A stretch of 33,642 bases of DNA, taken from positions 999,430 through 1,033,071 of the forward strand of contig JAHNZQ020003150.1 of the NCBI GenBank assembly GCA_019155205.2, in the 5' to 3' direction. Below are positions 1 to 10,095 of the stretch, piece by piece; positions within the stretch are counted from its first letter, which is position 1, and every line of letters starts with the position of its first letter. The notes beneath the pieces were generated by a model. It saw only the letters and a program-made list of their open reading frames with translations. It was not told the origin of the DNA and ran no database searches. Source of the stretch: Gracilaria vermiculophylla. Its lineage: Eukaryota; Rhodophyta; Florideophyceae; Gracilariales; Gracilariaceae. A program made the translations under genes and the position numbers.

Positions 1-485
1 GGCGCACAGCTGGTTCAATTTTGGCCAGTAGCCTCGCAAATGTACTTCTGCTCATGCGAAATGCTCTTTTGAAAGAACGCGGGTTATATATTGCTGCAAG
101 CTGCTTGAAATTTACACTTTGTCTCAAAGGAAGCTCTAGATGAAGAAACGGCTGGACTGCAGATGTATGTGGCTGTTGAAGAATATTTACTGCAACTAGT
201 GCAGAACAAGCCGCAGAATTTCTGAATTGACTCTCCTCGCTTTCAAGCACATCATAAAAGTCGCTATCCATTTTTTTTGCCTCAAATGACCAAGGAATAG
301 AGTCACCTGGTTTAGAGCGTCGTTTTAGTACTGGAAAGAATGTTGAGCGTGTTCCAAACGTCTTCAATGCCCGCCAAGACCTTCAGAAGGTTTACTGTGG
401 ACCTGGAAGGCAAATAAGGCTGCTTTGTGCTGGGCTGACAGCAGAAATTAATATATAAATCTCAATAAATCACACATATTCATGT

Positions 486-905
486 GCTTGTTCGGAACGG
501 CCCTCAGTCAGCGGTTGAGCAACGCATTTGAAATCTTTTCTAAGGGAGTATACCCGCTGTGAACTTCGGCCTGCTATGATAGCATCTCGGACAGACTGCA
601 TGTGTGTTAATTAATATGTAGACGATTTAGGGGTGGGGGCTTATGTGTGCAACCCGGTTGGTCAGAGGTTGAACAAAGCATTAATATCTCGTTTTGTCCG
701 ATGTGAATTACAGCCGGCAATACTAATATCCGAAACAGAATGAATTTGTGTGAAATAACAGATGACTCATAGTTGGGTGCTTGTACGGCTTGTGGGGCCC
801 AAGTGGTCTGCGCTTGAGCAAAGCATTAACATGTTTCATACTGCCCGCTGTGAACTTTGTTCTGCAACAACAACATGTCAGGCAGACTGAATTCTGTGTC
901 AAACT
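486..905 (+). repeat. Three diverged tandem repeats, period about 145-154 bp
   Basis: Three copies begin near 486, 640 and 778. Each carries the order GTCAGMGGTTGARCAA-like block (507, 661, 806), then a GCATT block, then a YCGCTGTGAAYTWC-like block, then a GGCAGACTGAATT-like block, ending in TGTGT. The copies are substantially diverged, so this is an old duplication. No coding role is visible. Confidence 0.6.
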
Positions 906-2879
906 CTACGTTCGGGGCTGAACAGTCCTCCATGAAATGCGTCGTTTCGTACATCACCTCTGAAGGCTCCTTTTTCTTCCAAAACGTGATTCCAAGAAAA
1001 ACGAGCAGCAAGCTATTTCCTCTCACGGGAAAAGCTCATGACCCGTTGCATTTATAACTTCGTGACATGAAAGTGAAAACATATAGCTTTCAATTCAGTC
1101 TCCTTTCGTGGAAATCATATGAGTACATGAGATTCAGCTGTTCGTTGAATGGAAATCAAATCCCAGAGTTACAAACACTTCAAACGGGCGTCATTTGACC
1201 GCCAAGTCTGTACGGAACGCATTGAAAGCAAATACCTTGGCAGATCTTGCCTTGAAAATGCTGCAGAGCTCTGGCGCCTCATGAAGATCGCTCCGCGCAG
1301 ACATGCTCTGAAAGAGCGCTTAGCGGAGACTCGCGAGCAGAGGTGCTTGATTGTTGCTTTTCACTCTGCTCGGAAGCGCACTTTGAACTGTGTTTTTTTT
1401 AAGGAGTTGCTTATAATGTCGGAAGATGCAGCGAGCGATGGAGTCAGAAAGTAATTGGAAGGATCGTCCTTGATTGCTCGCAAAGTTTGAAATGCTCGAG
1501 GTGTGACCGAGTGGTTGCGCCAAATACACGCTCTGTGCCCCCACATGTCGTCAGTGGACACGAGCTTGGCACGCGCGGCACATTAATATTAAAGTAGCAT
1601 ACGAAAACAGCACCATTTGAAACGCTATAATTAAAAACATAGCAAAAACATATCACGGTTTGGAAAATGTCAGAAAATCCAGAAATTGTCTGATGTCTAT
1701 CGGACCACCGACCTCATACAGTGTGTTTCAAAAGTATAGCACATGGCAAAAGCGCGCCATAATATGAATTTTTGCCTACTGCAGCCACCCCATTTCGTTG
1801 AAACCCTCTAAAAAGTGTTTCATAAAGATAGAACATTCCGTACCCTACCGCAGTATACGTGATTGGAAGTTCTCTTTCGGTTTTAGAATACCAAATCTTT
1901 AAATATCAAGAAAAACGACACAACGTTTACAATATTGCTAAGAACTTTGGCCGTTTGCGGCATGTTCTAGCATCTTTTCTAGTAAATCAAACAAAATGTA
2001 GATACACACAATCCACTGGATGCCCAAACCTTTTGCATTCAGCTGATGAACGGCTGGTAGAGCGCAAACTATCGGTAGAACGTACCTTGCGGAGAACATC
2101 TGTCAGAATGTAGAAAAACTTTGTTTTGGGAGACCCCCACAAAAACATCGCATTGCATGAGGTGCTCATACGAATTGCTGGGACGATATATAATAAATTT
2201 CTATATTTATGGATGAGAAGATGTTCAGTTTAGACAGATCAAAATGTTGGAAACAATATTGGCATGACTTGATACATGAAATACAAATTTTACATCCACA
2301 CATCTAGGAGACGCTCTTAGAATTTTTTATACTGAAATTCCTAATAACAGTACGACTAATATTGCTTACAAAAGAGTTAAAATGATTTCAAAATTTTATT
2401 ACAATGTTCTATATAACTACTTGTCTCCATAGGCATATTGCTTACATGGAAGCAATTTTATGTTTCCGAAATATAACGTTTCTTTACATTCTTCTATACT
2501 GATGAAACATGTGTTCTCCAAGCATGGTATGAACGTCATGTAGTGGTCGTATAGATTTCCGTGCTAAAACCTCATTAAACATTTCTGCTGTTTGTTGTCT
2601 AGAATGACATATGGCCATGACAGGCAAAGTAATACTGTTTTTAATTTACAAGTTTTTATCAAAAATTACTGGAAAACTTTCAATGTTTCAATCATCGCCT
2701 CTCACATAGATTTAATGGTAAAGTGTTTTATTAGTTTATTTTAGTGAAGAGATGTAAAAATCAATTATTGAACAATAGAATATGAACATTTAACGTAGAG
2801 TGTCCTATCATTTTGAAACGACTTAAGAACTTTTTTCAGAAACTGGTTTGCACAGTTTTACAGTAATAAAATTGATGAC

Positions 2880-3245
2880 TGTTATGGTACCGGCGGTTCG
2901 CCTTTGAAGGTAGTAGCGCACAACGTCCGTTCGGAGTTTTTGTTGACTTCAAAGGCGCACGTTCCTGAAGGTTGTCTATGTTACTCGCTATCACGAGCCA
3001 GGGGAATTCTGAAAAGGGATTCCCAAACACCAAGTGGAGAGGGAAGCTCACTGGGCGGGCAATGCTCCTGCAGATGCAGCTACGAGGCGACCTGGAGATC
3101 GGCGGCTTAGAAAGCATAGGATGTTTGACGAGAGTGTCCAACCGGAGACATAGATAAAGACTCAATGGAGCTTAGTTAATTTCGCTAGAGGTAGAGCTCG
3201 ACCGGCAAATTGAGTACCACGCCGGGAGCCTGCCTCGGCAGGTCT
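2880..3245. other. GC-richer segment with hairpins, possible retroposed or structured RNA
   Basis: This stretch is clearly richer in G+C than its neighbours. It contains a 6-bp inverted repeat GGGAAT/ATTCCC at 3002-3024. At 3229-3242 it has a CCTGCC/GGCAGG hairpin, followed closely by a T-run (about 3247-3252) that could stop pol III. No tRNA, snRNA or SRP signature was recognised. A short retroposed element is one reading. Confidence 0.25.
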
Positions 3246-3314
3246 CATTTTTGTAGTAGTTACCTCCACAACCTAACAAAAAACAAATCTAAATTTTACC
3301 GTTCTCACGGGTAC

Positions 3315-3549
3315 TGTTTCGTATGGACTTCTGACATGTTTTCGAAGTTCATCGTTGCGCAGTGTGGAGAAAATGGTTCATAAGCAATGAAAATGGGCAC
3401 AGAGGTCTACCTCCTGGCTCCTTTTGAGGTCCAGGGGTAATTGGCCTGCCTTTATGTGGAGATACTTAGCGACTTTTTGGTCAAATGCTAACGTACTATT
3501 TGAGATTAAGGTAATAGTAAATTATACGTAGAGATGTACGTAATTAACA
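3315..3549 (-). repeat. Terminal direct repeat (3' LTR) of copia-type element
   Basis: This 235-bp block recurs with modest divergence at 6101-6334. On the plus strand it begins TGTTTCG and ends TTAACA, giving the TG...CA ends and short inverted termini typical of LTRs. Directly inside it, at 3551-3558, the minus strand reads the purine run GGGGAGAT, as expected of a polypurine tract next to a 3' LTR. I found no matching target-site duplication outside the two copies. Confidence 0.65.
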
Positions 3550-3625
3550 CATCTCCCCGTCGCGTTAGCATCTTCTACTGCTGAGGTTCGTGGTCATGAC
3601 TAACTCCTTTGAATGTGTCAACATT

Positions 3626-4291
3626 TCAAATCCCACGATTGAACATATCGTTCATGTGTTGCGAGAGTTTGATGCTTCGCTTAGTGAATGCATCGGCGAG
3701 GTTAATAGTGCCTGGTATCCATGATATCCTATTCATTTTACCGGATTCGAAAGCATTTTGGATCATTGTCACCGTTTTTCTGGCGCAAAACTCTCGGCAC
3801 TTGTGCAATGTCGTTATGGTGTCCAAAAGTGCTTTTGAATCGACAAATATATAGTGCACAATATCTACACTTGGGAATATATCTCGAAAAAAGAGCTTCA
3901 TGTCATATCTTCTGTCCTCTGCTTCTGAGCAAACAAGGATTTCGGCCCCAAATGAAGATTAGGTCACTCGCTTTTGATTTGTGCTATTCCAATGTATGAG
4001 ATGAAATATGGGATCGTCTTCGAACGTTGTATCGAAGTTTAGGCCACAAAGGATTCCAATTTGTCCGTATGCGTGGTTGTTGTATGCGTGGTAGGCATCC
4101 GATAGGCTAATGTGGATGACTGATGTGACTCCCAATGGTCTTATATACTTGATAGTGGGGCGGAGGTTGTATATCTCGTGAAGCATAGCATATCCCTCAA
4201 TCAGATGTTTGACCTTCAAGTTACCGAGTTCTTGCTGCATTCGAGATGTAATGTGAGCAGCTTGCTGTAGAACTGTAGGTCTCAGGTACAA
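3626..4291 (-). pseudogene. copia pol remnant: end of RT and RNase H
   Basis: One minus-strand frame runs from 4291 to 3626 but is broken by a TAA at 3959-3961. The upstream part carries the copia RT-RNase H connection: a QQAAHITSRMQ stretch, then IKYIRPL (compare LKYLRGT in the family), then an SDA motif followed by a short gap and GQIG. The downstream part has FVDSK, a run of polar residues, then MNRISWIPGTINLADAFTK, the SW-PG-N-AD-TK signature at the end of copia RNase H. The frame stops about 75 bp before the 3' repeat, the expected position. The family assignment is firm; the gene is dead because of the stop and the loss of upstream pol. Confidence 0.8.
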
Positions 4292-4816
4292 ATGTGTTCC
4301 GGCCAGTGAGCTGTATAAGAGCGTTTCCTCTTTTGTAGCGTTGTCTTCGCGTTCTCACCTTCGTGAAGATGTTGTTCAAGACTAGGTACTTGGATTCTCC
4401 AATCGTGCAGAACATAAAGTCAATTTGGATCTGGATATTGAAGTCTTGGTTCACGTCGCTGATAGAAATCTCTTCGCGGGTAAAGAGAGTCCCAATTTGG
4501 AGCATATAGAGAATTTCTTTGAGATTTGGCGTATCTCCCGCTTCAACTATTACATACATTTCCCGGCACGTTCGCAGAGTTTGATGATCTCTTCCGAATG
4601 TGTGTGTGTAATTCGATGCAATCGCTTCGCTAGTGTGCTTGCTCTGATATCCTGTTTGGAAGTTGATAGATGGTTCCTTGTTGCTTTTGTCACAAGCATG
4701 TGTTCTCTTGCGTTATATATATTCTTGGTACTGATGCAAAATTCCATAGTTCGAGGTCCTTTATCACTTGGTCTCTCGATTGTGATCGTTTGAGGATCCG
4801 TTGAGAAATTTTTCAC
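4221..4816 (-). pseudogene. copia pol remnant: GAG-pre-integrase and start of integrase
   Basis: Two minus-strand frames overlap here (4816-4550 and 4559-4221), offset by a frameshift near 4555. The first ends with LHRITHTHSEEIIKLCERAG, which resembles the GAG-pre-integrase motif (LHRRTGHxSxxxLxKL in many copies). The second contains VNQDFNIQIQIDFMF, resembling the start of the integrase catalytic core with its first Asp. The rest of the integrase, including the later catalytic acids, is not seen, and the sequence passes into RT/RNase H material near 4290. The order supports a copia-type pol with a large internal deletion. Confidence 0.6.
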
Positions 4817-5049
4817 GCTGTGCCTGTTTATATCTAATCCAGTGGTGAGTGGGGAGTCATCATCGAAGAGGTCAAAATGTGAGTTCGCTTCACATAGGCG
4901 TATTTTCGCTAAAGTTCCCCCGGATGATAGAGGGATTTCCTCATCTAGAATGGGAATCTGATCGGTATCGGGTAAACCGGAATCCCTTACTGAAATTGCA
5001 GCTTTTTCTTCTCTTTCTGTGCTTTGTCGTTCCGGGAGCCCTTATTATG

Positions 5050-6177
5050 TCAATTGCCGTTCTTTAATGGCTCATCTTCATTCTTCTTCTTCGGGCTATC
5101 GACCTGTTTCTTGGATTCTTTCTCCTGACCCGTTTCAGTGAGAGTATTTTCTTCTGAGTTGGATTTAGAATCCCGCCTGCACTTTCTGTCATTACGGGTT
5201 TTCCTATTGGAATACAGGTAGGAATTGCTGCTTGGTCCAGAAATATCCTTCTTCTGAATATCCTCGAGGTCCTTTTCTTCTGGACCTGCTTCTTCCAGGG
5301 CAACAATGGCGTCCTGAAGTCCAGTCCATGCGCAACCGTCGTCCACCTTGTGTACCCTGTCATGCTGTTTTAGGGCGGCTTCGACTGATCTAACGCATTC
5401 AAGGGAGTTGGTTTTGTCTTGGTCAATTTGCGCACCCTTCTGAGCTTTCTTCATGACTTCTTTGGTCACCCTCATACGCTCCTTTGACATTGAAATAGTG
5501 GTGCAATCTCGTTTAGACTTAACTTTTGTAAATCCTACGAGATTGGACATGATATTCGTGAACGTTTGAGAAGACGGGTTGGCGTTCAACAGGAGGACTA
5601 TCGCGAAGTTCTGGCTATCACTCGAATCTTGTTCAGATTTATTGATGTTGAGATATGAAATGGCCGGACCGGCGAATCGTTCAATGTATAATGCGATAGA
5701 TTCTTCTGATTTGCGCTTACAGCAAGTCACCTCTTTTTACAAGCGAACGATTCTGCGAAGTCGATCTACAAGAGAATCTTTGGCTATGAGATTGATTATC
5801 TTCTTGAAGACATCCATTTGATGTATCTCCTCGTCGTCTACTATCGGAGTTAATACTAACTCGCCCGTGCGTACAGCTGTCCTAATAATTTCCTTCTTCG
5901 TAAACTCAAGTGAGCGATATAAACGAATACCAAAAGTGGCTGCAGCTCCTTTTGCTCCCGAGTCTTCTCCATTTGCGCACGCAAGGAGTGTTTCAGCCCA
6001 TACGTAGACTGCTTCCCGCCAAAATAGGTTGTTGGCGTCCGGCTTCAGCTTAGGAGGAATGAGAATATTGCGTGGAGAGAGATCCTCTCCTGGGCCCATA
6101 ACTTTCGTATGGACTTCTGACATGTTGTCGAAGTTCATCGTTGCGTAGTGTCGAGAGAATGGTTCACAAGCAATCAA
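5050..6177 (-). pseudogene. copia gag remnant
   Basis: A single minus-strand frame from 6177 to 5050 is interrupted only by a TAA at 5737-5739. The N-terminal part (5737-6177) has an aromatic WREAVYVWAETLL block like the Gag capsid helices of copia elements. The C-terminal part (5050-5730) is a long charged Lys/Glu/Ser-rich tail, with a lone KCRRD and no complete CCHC zinc knuckle visible. The first Met codons fall inside the right-hand terminal repeat, so the reading frame starts in the repeat, leaving almost no untranslated leader for a primer-binding site. The Gag role is inferred mainly from position. Confidence 0.55.
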
Positions 6178-6334
6178 AATGGGGGCAGAGGTCTACCTCC
6201 TGGCTCCTTCTGAGGTCTGGGAGTAATTAGGGTGCCATTAAGTGGGGATACTTAGCGACCTTTGGGCCAATGAAAACGTACTATTTGAGATTAAAGTAGT
6301 AGTAAATAGGACGTAGAGATGTACATCATTAACA
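6101..6334 (-). repeat. Terminal direct repeat (5' LTR) of copia-type element
   Basis: This is the partner of 3315-3549. It ends TTAACA on the plus strand, so on the minus strand it opens with TGTTAA. The inner edge reads ACTTTCG where the other copy has TGTTTCG, so the expected CA end is mutated or the boundary is slightly different. The repeat includes the first codons of the Gag frame. The two copies differ at many positions, pointing to an old insertion. Confidence 0.6.
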
Positions 6335-6749
6335 ACTGTAGCGCACGTGGGCCGCATTATGCACCCCGTGACTCAGTTATTAAAATAGGAGCCCTCCTTA
6401 GGAATATCATGTCGTAAAGCCACACCACTTTGTCACCTTAGGATCCACTGTACTACAATAATCCCGAATATGTGTTCGGACTGTGGAATGCGCAGGAGAG
6501 GATTAATATGAATAAATCCCGCGTAAGCGGGCGGCGGTACGCGTCCTATATGGGGGGCACGGGGAACTCCCGGAAGGATGTATCGACTCTGTACACCTCG
6601 TGTAGTTTCTACCTTTCTTGCTGGCTCAGACAACTATTCAAGTAGTTCCTTTTCACAATCAACGTAAACAAGTGCGATCAGAACCAGGCAGAATTGTTGT
6701 TGTACACATATGCTATCCTCCCAGAAAAACGTTCTCTGTAAGCAATAGC
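6335..6749. other. Gene-free stretch between two mobile elements
   Basis: No recognisable coding or RNA feature was found. It lies between the copia right repeat and the C-terminal end of the transposase remnant and probably includes the 3' end of that transposon, but I could not identify a terminal inverted repeat. Confidence 0.4.
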
Positions 6750-7250
6750 TTATACCACTCTGCCGCTCTTCTCCTTTGCCGGTCTGGTGGCACTGGTGAC
6801 AGCCCTGCAGTCTCTCTCTTGCACAACCATACCCTTATGTTTCTTTCGCCCAGGTCCTTCGCCGAATTCAAAAGGAAAGTCAAGACTCCTCTTGTGCGTC
6901 CCGATTCTAGTTGCGCCGAGTCTATCTGTTATGAAATCAATGGTCTCCTTTCCATTGTACCAACGATCTGCAGCAAATATTGCGTCTGTCATTGGTTTTA
7001 ACGCGCCCGGAGTAGCCGCTCCTCGCAGAAGCTGCACCAGCCACTCCCAGACATGTACGAGCTTTTCTCCCGGTCGGGAGTAATGACTAGCCAGAATTCC
7101 CGAAGTGAGTTCTGAACACAAGGCACTATTCACTGGACCGAGTGCTTTCTGAAAAATGTTCAGGTGCGATAAGTTGGTAGGATCGGTGGCCGCACGTGAT
7201 CGCAATCTCTGGTGATCGTCATCCAAGCTTAGCGTTGTTTCCCCAGGCAC
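6750..7250 (-). pseudogene. DDE transposase remnant, C-terminal part (piggyBac-like, tentative)
   Basis: A 166-codon minus-strand frame contains FAADRWYNGKETIDFITD, then LGATRIGTHKRS, then FPFEFGEG. A DRxY...GTxKRS...FPF arrangement is typical of DDE transposases in which a catalytic Asp sits in a [A/G]DRxY context; I associate it tentatively with piggyBac-superfamily-like elements of protists. The two neighbouring frames on the same strand (7359-7703, 8193-8732) look like earlier parts of the same protein. Frame breaks and an insertion show the gene is dead. Confidence 0.5.
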
Positions 7251-7358
7251 ATACAGATATCCACAGCTGATTGCGAATACCTACTGCTCTAGCTCCGTTA
7301 TCATCGGATTTCCAAGCACTGGTTTATTAGACCATACACTACTGCGAGTACTTTGATT

Positions 7359-7703
7359 TTAATGGCGTTGACGCCGCTTCTTTGTGCCACTTAGCGCCGC
7401 CCAGATTTCAATGTAACGCTTCCCAGAGATTCCGGTTTGGAAGTAGAATTCTTGATTTTCTGCTGAAGTCATCACCGATACAGTGGTTCCATATGAAGTG
7501 GCGAAAATGTGCATTATTATTACTCCTCTCAGCTCCATGACATTCGTTGGCCTTTCCTGCCCTGCCGTTAATACTCGGTTAACATACGAGTGCAGTTTCT
7601 CCGGCAAACATGTTGGTAGGAAAATGTAGCATTTGGGATGCTTTTGGTTCGGAGGGCCGAATAGTGAGCTAAGTCTGTTGAGATTACTCATAGTCTCTGG
7701 CAC
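7359..7703 (-). pseudogene. DDE transposase remnant, middle part
   Basis: A 114-codon minus-strand frame reads TNVMELRGVIIMHIFATSYG and later FYFQTGISGKRYIEIWAAL. An EL-x-G-I-x4 helix followed about 35 residues later by a GIS-x3-Y/F-x-I-x3-L block resembles the region before the catalytic core of piggyBac-like transposases. It is separated from 6750-7250 by about 110 bp of frame-broken sequence. The family call is inference. Confidence 0.4.
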
Positions 7704-7839
7704 GGTAATCAGAAGGATACCCGGAATGTATGACGTGACCCTCTTTGGTGGATTCTGTGTTAGAAAGCCAGTAGTGCCGCTGCACCACGTGTACTGTGGC
7801 TGGCACCACTTTAGTTCATTTTTCTATTTTATTTTAGAT

Positions 7840-8240
7840 TAGTGGTTGACCACAGAGTACTTAGGCCGACGCCGGCACACTGGACGGTAAACCACAACAA
7901 CAACCCCCGTCACTTGGAAAGTCCCAGACGACTCTAAGTCGCAGAGCCCTGCTTTGTCGGGATCCATACCGGACTCCCGGACTGCAGCTTGCTCGGGGAC
8001 AACCCCTGTCTTTCGCAGACCGTCTGGTGTGTGTTGACACCCCTCGTGTGGATAGTCCCCTCCACCATTACACTGGCCGTACTCCCGCGCCACCTCCTTG
8101 GCCGTTGCCGGTACCTGTTCGCGTCACCGCGTGTGAAGGTGGGCCTACGCCCGTACCGCCAGGCGATCTCTAGGACTTAGTAGCCCGCAAGGCTACGCCC
8201 GCTTCTGCGGTTGTCTGTGTGTACCTCCGCTCTTGCCGAG
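7840..8240 (-). mobile_element. GC-rich short retroposon-like insertion in the transposon
   Basis: This roughly 400-bp segment is far richer in G+C than the DNA on both sides and separates the N-terminal and middle parts of the transposase remnant. Read on the minus strand it ends in an A-rich tail (about 7846-7815, a run of AAAATAAAAT type), the hallmark of LINE/SINE insertion. Near the other end is a GTAGCC/GGCTAC hairpin at 8180-8196. No target-site duplication or clear A/B box was identified, so a SINE or a 5'-truncated LINE are both possible. Confidence 0.4.
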
Positions 8241-8732
8241 AGGCCCTACGGGCTTGAGTGGAATACCACAGAAAACATTAAAGTTATTCAGTCGAGAACC
8301 CTGTGAATCATCAATAACTGAATGCTTCTTCAATTGTACTTTAACCTCAAAGATTACGTTGTCGATAACGTCATTCACTTTGTTTAAAAAACTAATTCCA
8401 AGGAAATGGTCCGCATTGTCCAGCTGTGTCGTGACATCCTCAAATGCCATCTCGTATATCCCCCCTACCAAGCCTCCTGCCTGATGCGCTGCACTCCTGC
8501 GCGCTCGTTGCAGGTCTTCTGTGTCCGTACTTTGCGTATGGGGTTCGTTGATATCCTCGTCATCCAAATGGTACTCTGTGATGCAGTCCAATGAGTCCGC
8601 AAACAACGCAGACCAAAAGTCTCCCGATTCAGTTCTTTGAGCTTCAACTGCATTTCCACAACTGTTAATGTTCACCTTTGAGGACCTCCCATTCAGATCC
8701 ACACTCAAAGACTGCTCTTCACTTTCATCCAC
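8193..8732 (-). pseudogene. Probable transposon-encoded N-terminal region
   Basis: A 179-codon minus-strand frame is rich in acidic and polar residues in its first half (EYHLDDEDINEPHTQSTDTEDL). It then has a hydrophobic/charged block (ADHFLGISFLNKVNDVIDNVIFEVK). It has the position, strand and acidic N-terminal character expected of the start of the transposase whose later parts lie at 7359-7703 and 6750-7250. Its last residues run into the GC-rich insertion, so the natural continuation is lost. No catalytic motif lies here, and the assignment rests on context. Confidence 0.35.
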
Positions 8733-9169
8733 CGTAATATCAAGTGGCTGTAGTGAAGAATCATCGCTATAAAGATGTAGTGTTCGCTACGCGAGTTCAT
8801 TGCAATCGAACGAAGGATCCGCACTGTTCACAAACATATCCTGATGTTCTGAAACCAGCCAATGAAGCTTTCGTTCACTTTCGTTGCTGGAATTTATTTC
8901 AGGACCTTCAGAGCCACCGCTGGGGTCATTCTCATTTATCGTTTGAGGTGTAGAGTGCTTTGCCAAGCGATCATCAAGCGAGCCAAAATGCTCTGCGTCT
9001 TTATCCCCGTCAATATCGAGTTCGATCGCGTTGTCTTGAGACAGAGTGGGAATACGTCGACTTTTTTTGAGGTAGACGGCGTAAAAACGCATACGCGACG
9101 ATTCGAAGGCGACATTGAGGAATACGGTGACAATGAACTTCAAGGGGCTCTCATGAGAGCGACAGACGC

Positions 9170-9320
9170 CCGTGGGGAGCTCGGAAGCAGAGTGAACTTC
9201 ACCAGCCCCAGCGTGAGCTTCACTCTACTTCAGGGTGATCTTCACGCTGCCAGAAGACTGATTTCACGCTGCGCAGCGTGATTTACGCTTTTTCTTCCAA
9301 TTTCACCCTGCTTTGGCGTG
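9170..9320. repeat. Cluster of TTCACSCT motifs around an 18-bp perfect palindrome
   Basis: TTCACGCT occurs at 9241-9248 and 9263-9270, TTCACTCT at 9219-9226, TTCACCCT at 9302-9309, with inverted copies nearby (AGGGTGA at 9233, AGCGTGA at 9275). TCACGCTGCGCAGCGTGA at 9264-9281 is a perfect palindrome. It lies just beyond the N-terminal side of the transposon remnant, so it may be the subterminal repeat zone of that element. Confidence 0.45.
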
Positions 9321-9975
9321 AGAAGGTCTGTTCATGCTGGAAAAATGGGTAAAGAAGTATTCTGTCGTCATGCGACAGCACCATATCACCTTAGAATCTT
9401 TTGCACTACAAAATAAGCAACATTGGTGCAACATCAAAACGATATTCTTAATTCTGAACAATGCAAAAGCGACCAGAGCCATACCCATGAAATGCTTTGC
9501 CTTAATACGATCTATACTAATAGCTCTATGATGAAAAATTGCTGCATGTTTGTCCCATCGAGCAATGGCTGCTTTTTAAAGTTTTGCGATAACCTGTATT
9601 TAATAATTAAAAAACGTCTTTAGATATCAATAGAAAGACCGTAGCACGAATTATTAGGTTTTTTATTTTTTTTACAGCATGCCTCGTATATGCTTTTCTC
9701 ATGTAATAAACAGATACATTATCTATATAGCGAGTTATGGCTTCCAATGAAGTACAAAAAAAATTCGATTGTTTTTTTCAAGGAGATTAACTGTGCATGT
9801 GGGCAATACACGGTACAAATCGAGTAGATAATGCCATATTAGGACATAATAGACATCAGAGTACATGAACGAAAACAAAACAAATAAATGCGTATGGTGA
9901 TTATTAAGATGTGTAATTGAAGAACACTGAGGGGAGGACAGCAAAAAGAAAGGCACAAAGTAGCATCGTAAAAGA
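9321..9975. other. AT-rich spacer before the first 5S gene
   Basis: No gene seen. The last 120 bp or so resembles, weakly but recognisably, the 3'-flanking DNA of the other type A 5S genes (before 29312 and 33565), with a shared GAGGGG-AGCA-type purine block, so the 5S repeat unit probably starts before 9850. Confidence 0.45.
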
Positions 9976-10095
9976 ACATTCGGCACTGGGGATTCCAGAC
10001 CGATCCCTCATGTCAGTACTAGCCCAGCTCAAAGTGACTTAGCTTCGCAGTTCGGGATGGGATGCGGCGCATGTCAACTTGATGTGGCCGAATGT
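9976..10095 (-). rRNA. 5S ribosomal RNA, type A (copy A1)
   Basis: The minus strand gives a 120-nt 5S rRNA. Its first nine bases ACATTCGGC pair perfectly with the last nine GCCGAATGT to close helix I. The family landmarks are present: CATCCCATCCCGAACTGCGAAG, then GCTAAG in the internal promoter box A region, then GCTAGTACT, then GAGGGATCGGTCTGGAAT in the box C region. TTTT follows within a few bases of the 3' end, a pol III terminator. At -30 to -24 the minus strand reads TCAAATT rather than a clear TATA box. Confidence 0.95.

Larger units (their letters stand above)
1..3314. other. AT-rich gene-poor flank
   Basis: No open frame here exceeds about 110 codons and none has a recognisable domain. 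The recognisable structure is a set of three diverged tandem repeats around 486-905 and a GC-richer, hairpin-bearing stretch at about 2880-3245. The rest looks like degenerate repeat or intergenic DNA. Confidence 0.6.
3315..6334 (-). mobile_element. Degenerate Ty1/copia-type retrotransposon, internally deleted
   Basis: The element is about 3.0 kb with terminal repeats at both ends and Gag, then Pol remnants, reading on the minus strand. Recognisable pieces in order are Gag (6177 to 5050), a GAG-pre-integrase-like region (4816-4550), the start of the integrase core (4559 onward), and RT-RNase H connection plus RNase H (4291 to 3626). Most of the integrase and the reverse transcriptase core are absent, the join lying roughly between 4400 and 4290. 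Frameshifts and in-frame stops mean it cannot be autonomous. Copia order (integrase before RT/RNase H) fits what remains. Confidence is high for the class and lower for the exact ends. Confidence 0.8.

Noticed and set aside
1149..1454. 101-codon plus-strand frame in the left flank
   Set aside because: No recognisable motif, overlapping frames on the other strand, and AT-rich repeat context.
1495..1570. tRNA-Leu/Ser-like A box (TGACCGAGTGG) on the plus strand
   Set aside because: No B box or foldable T arm follows in range.
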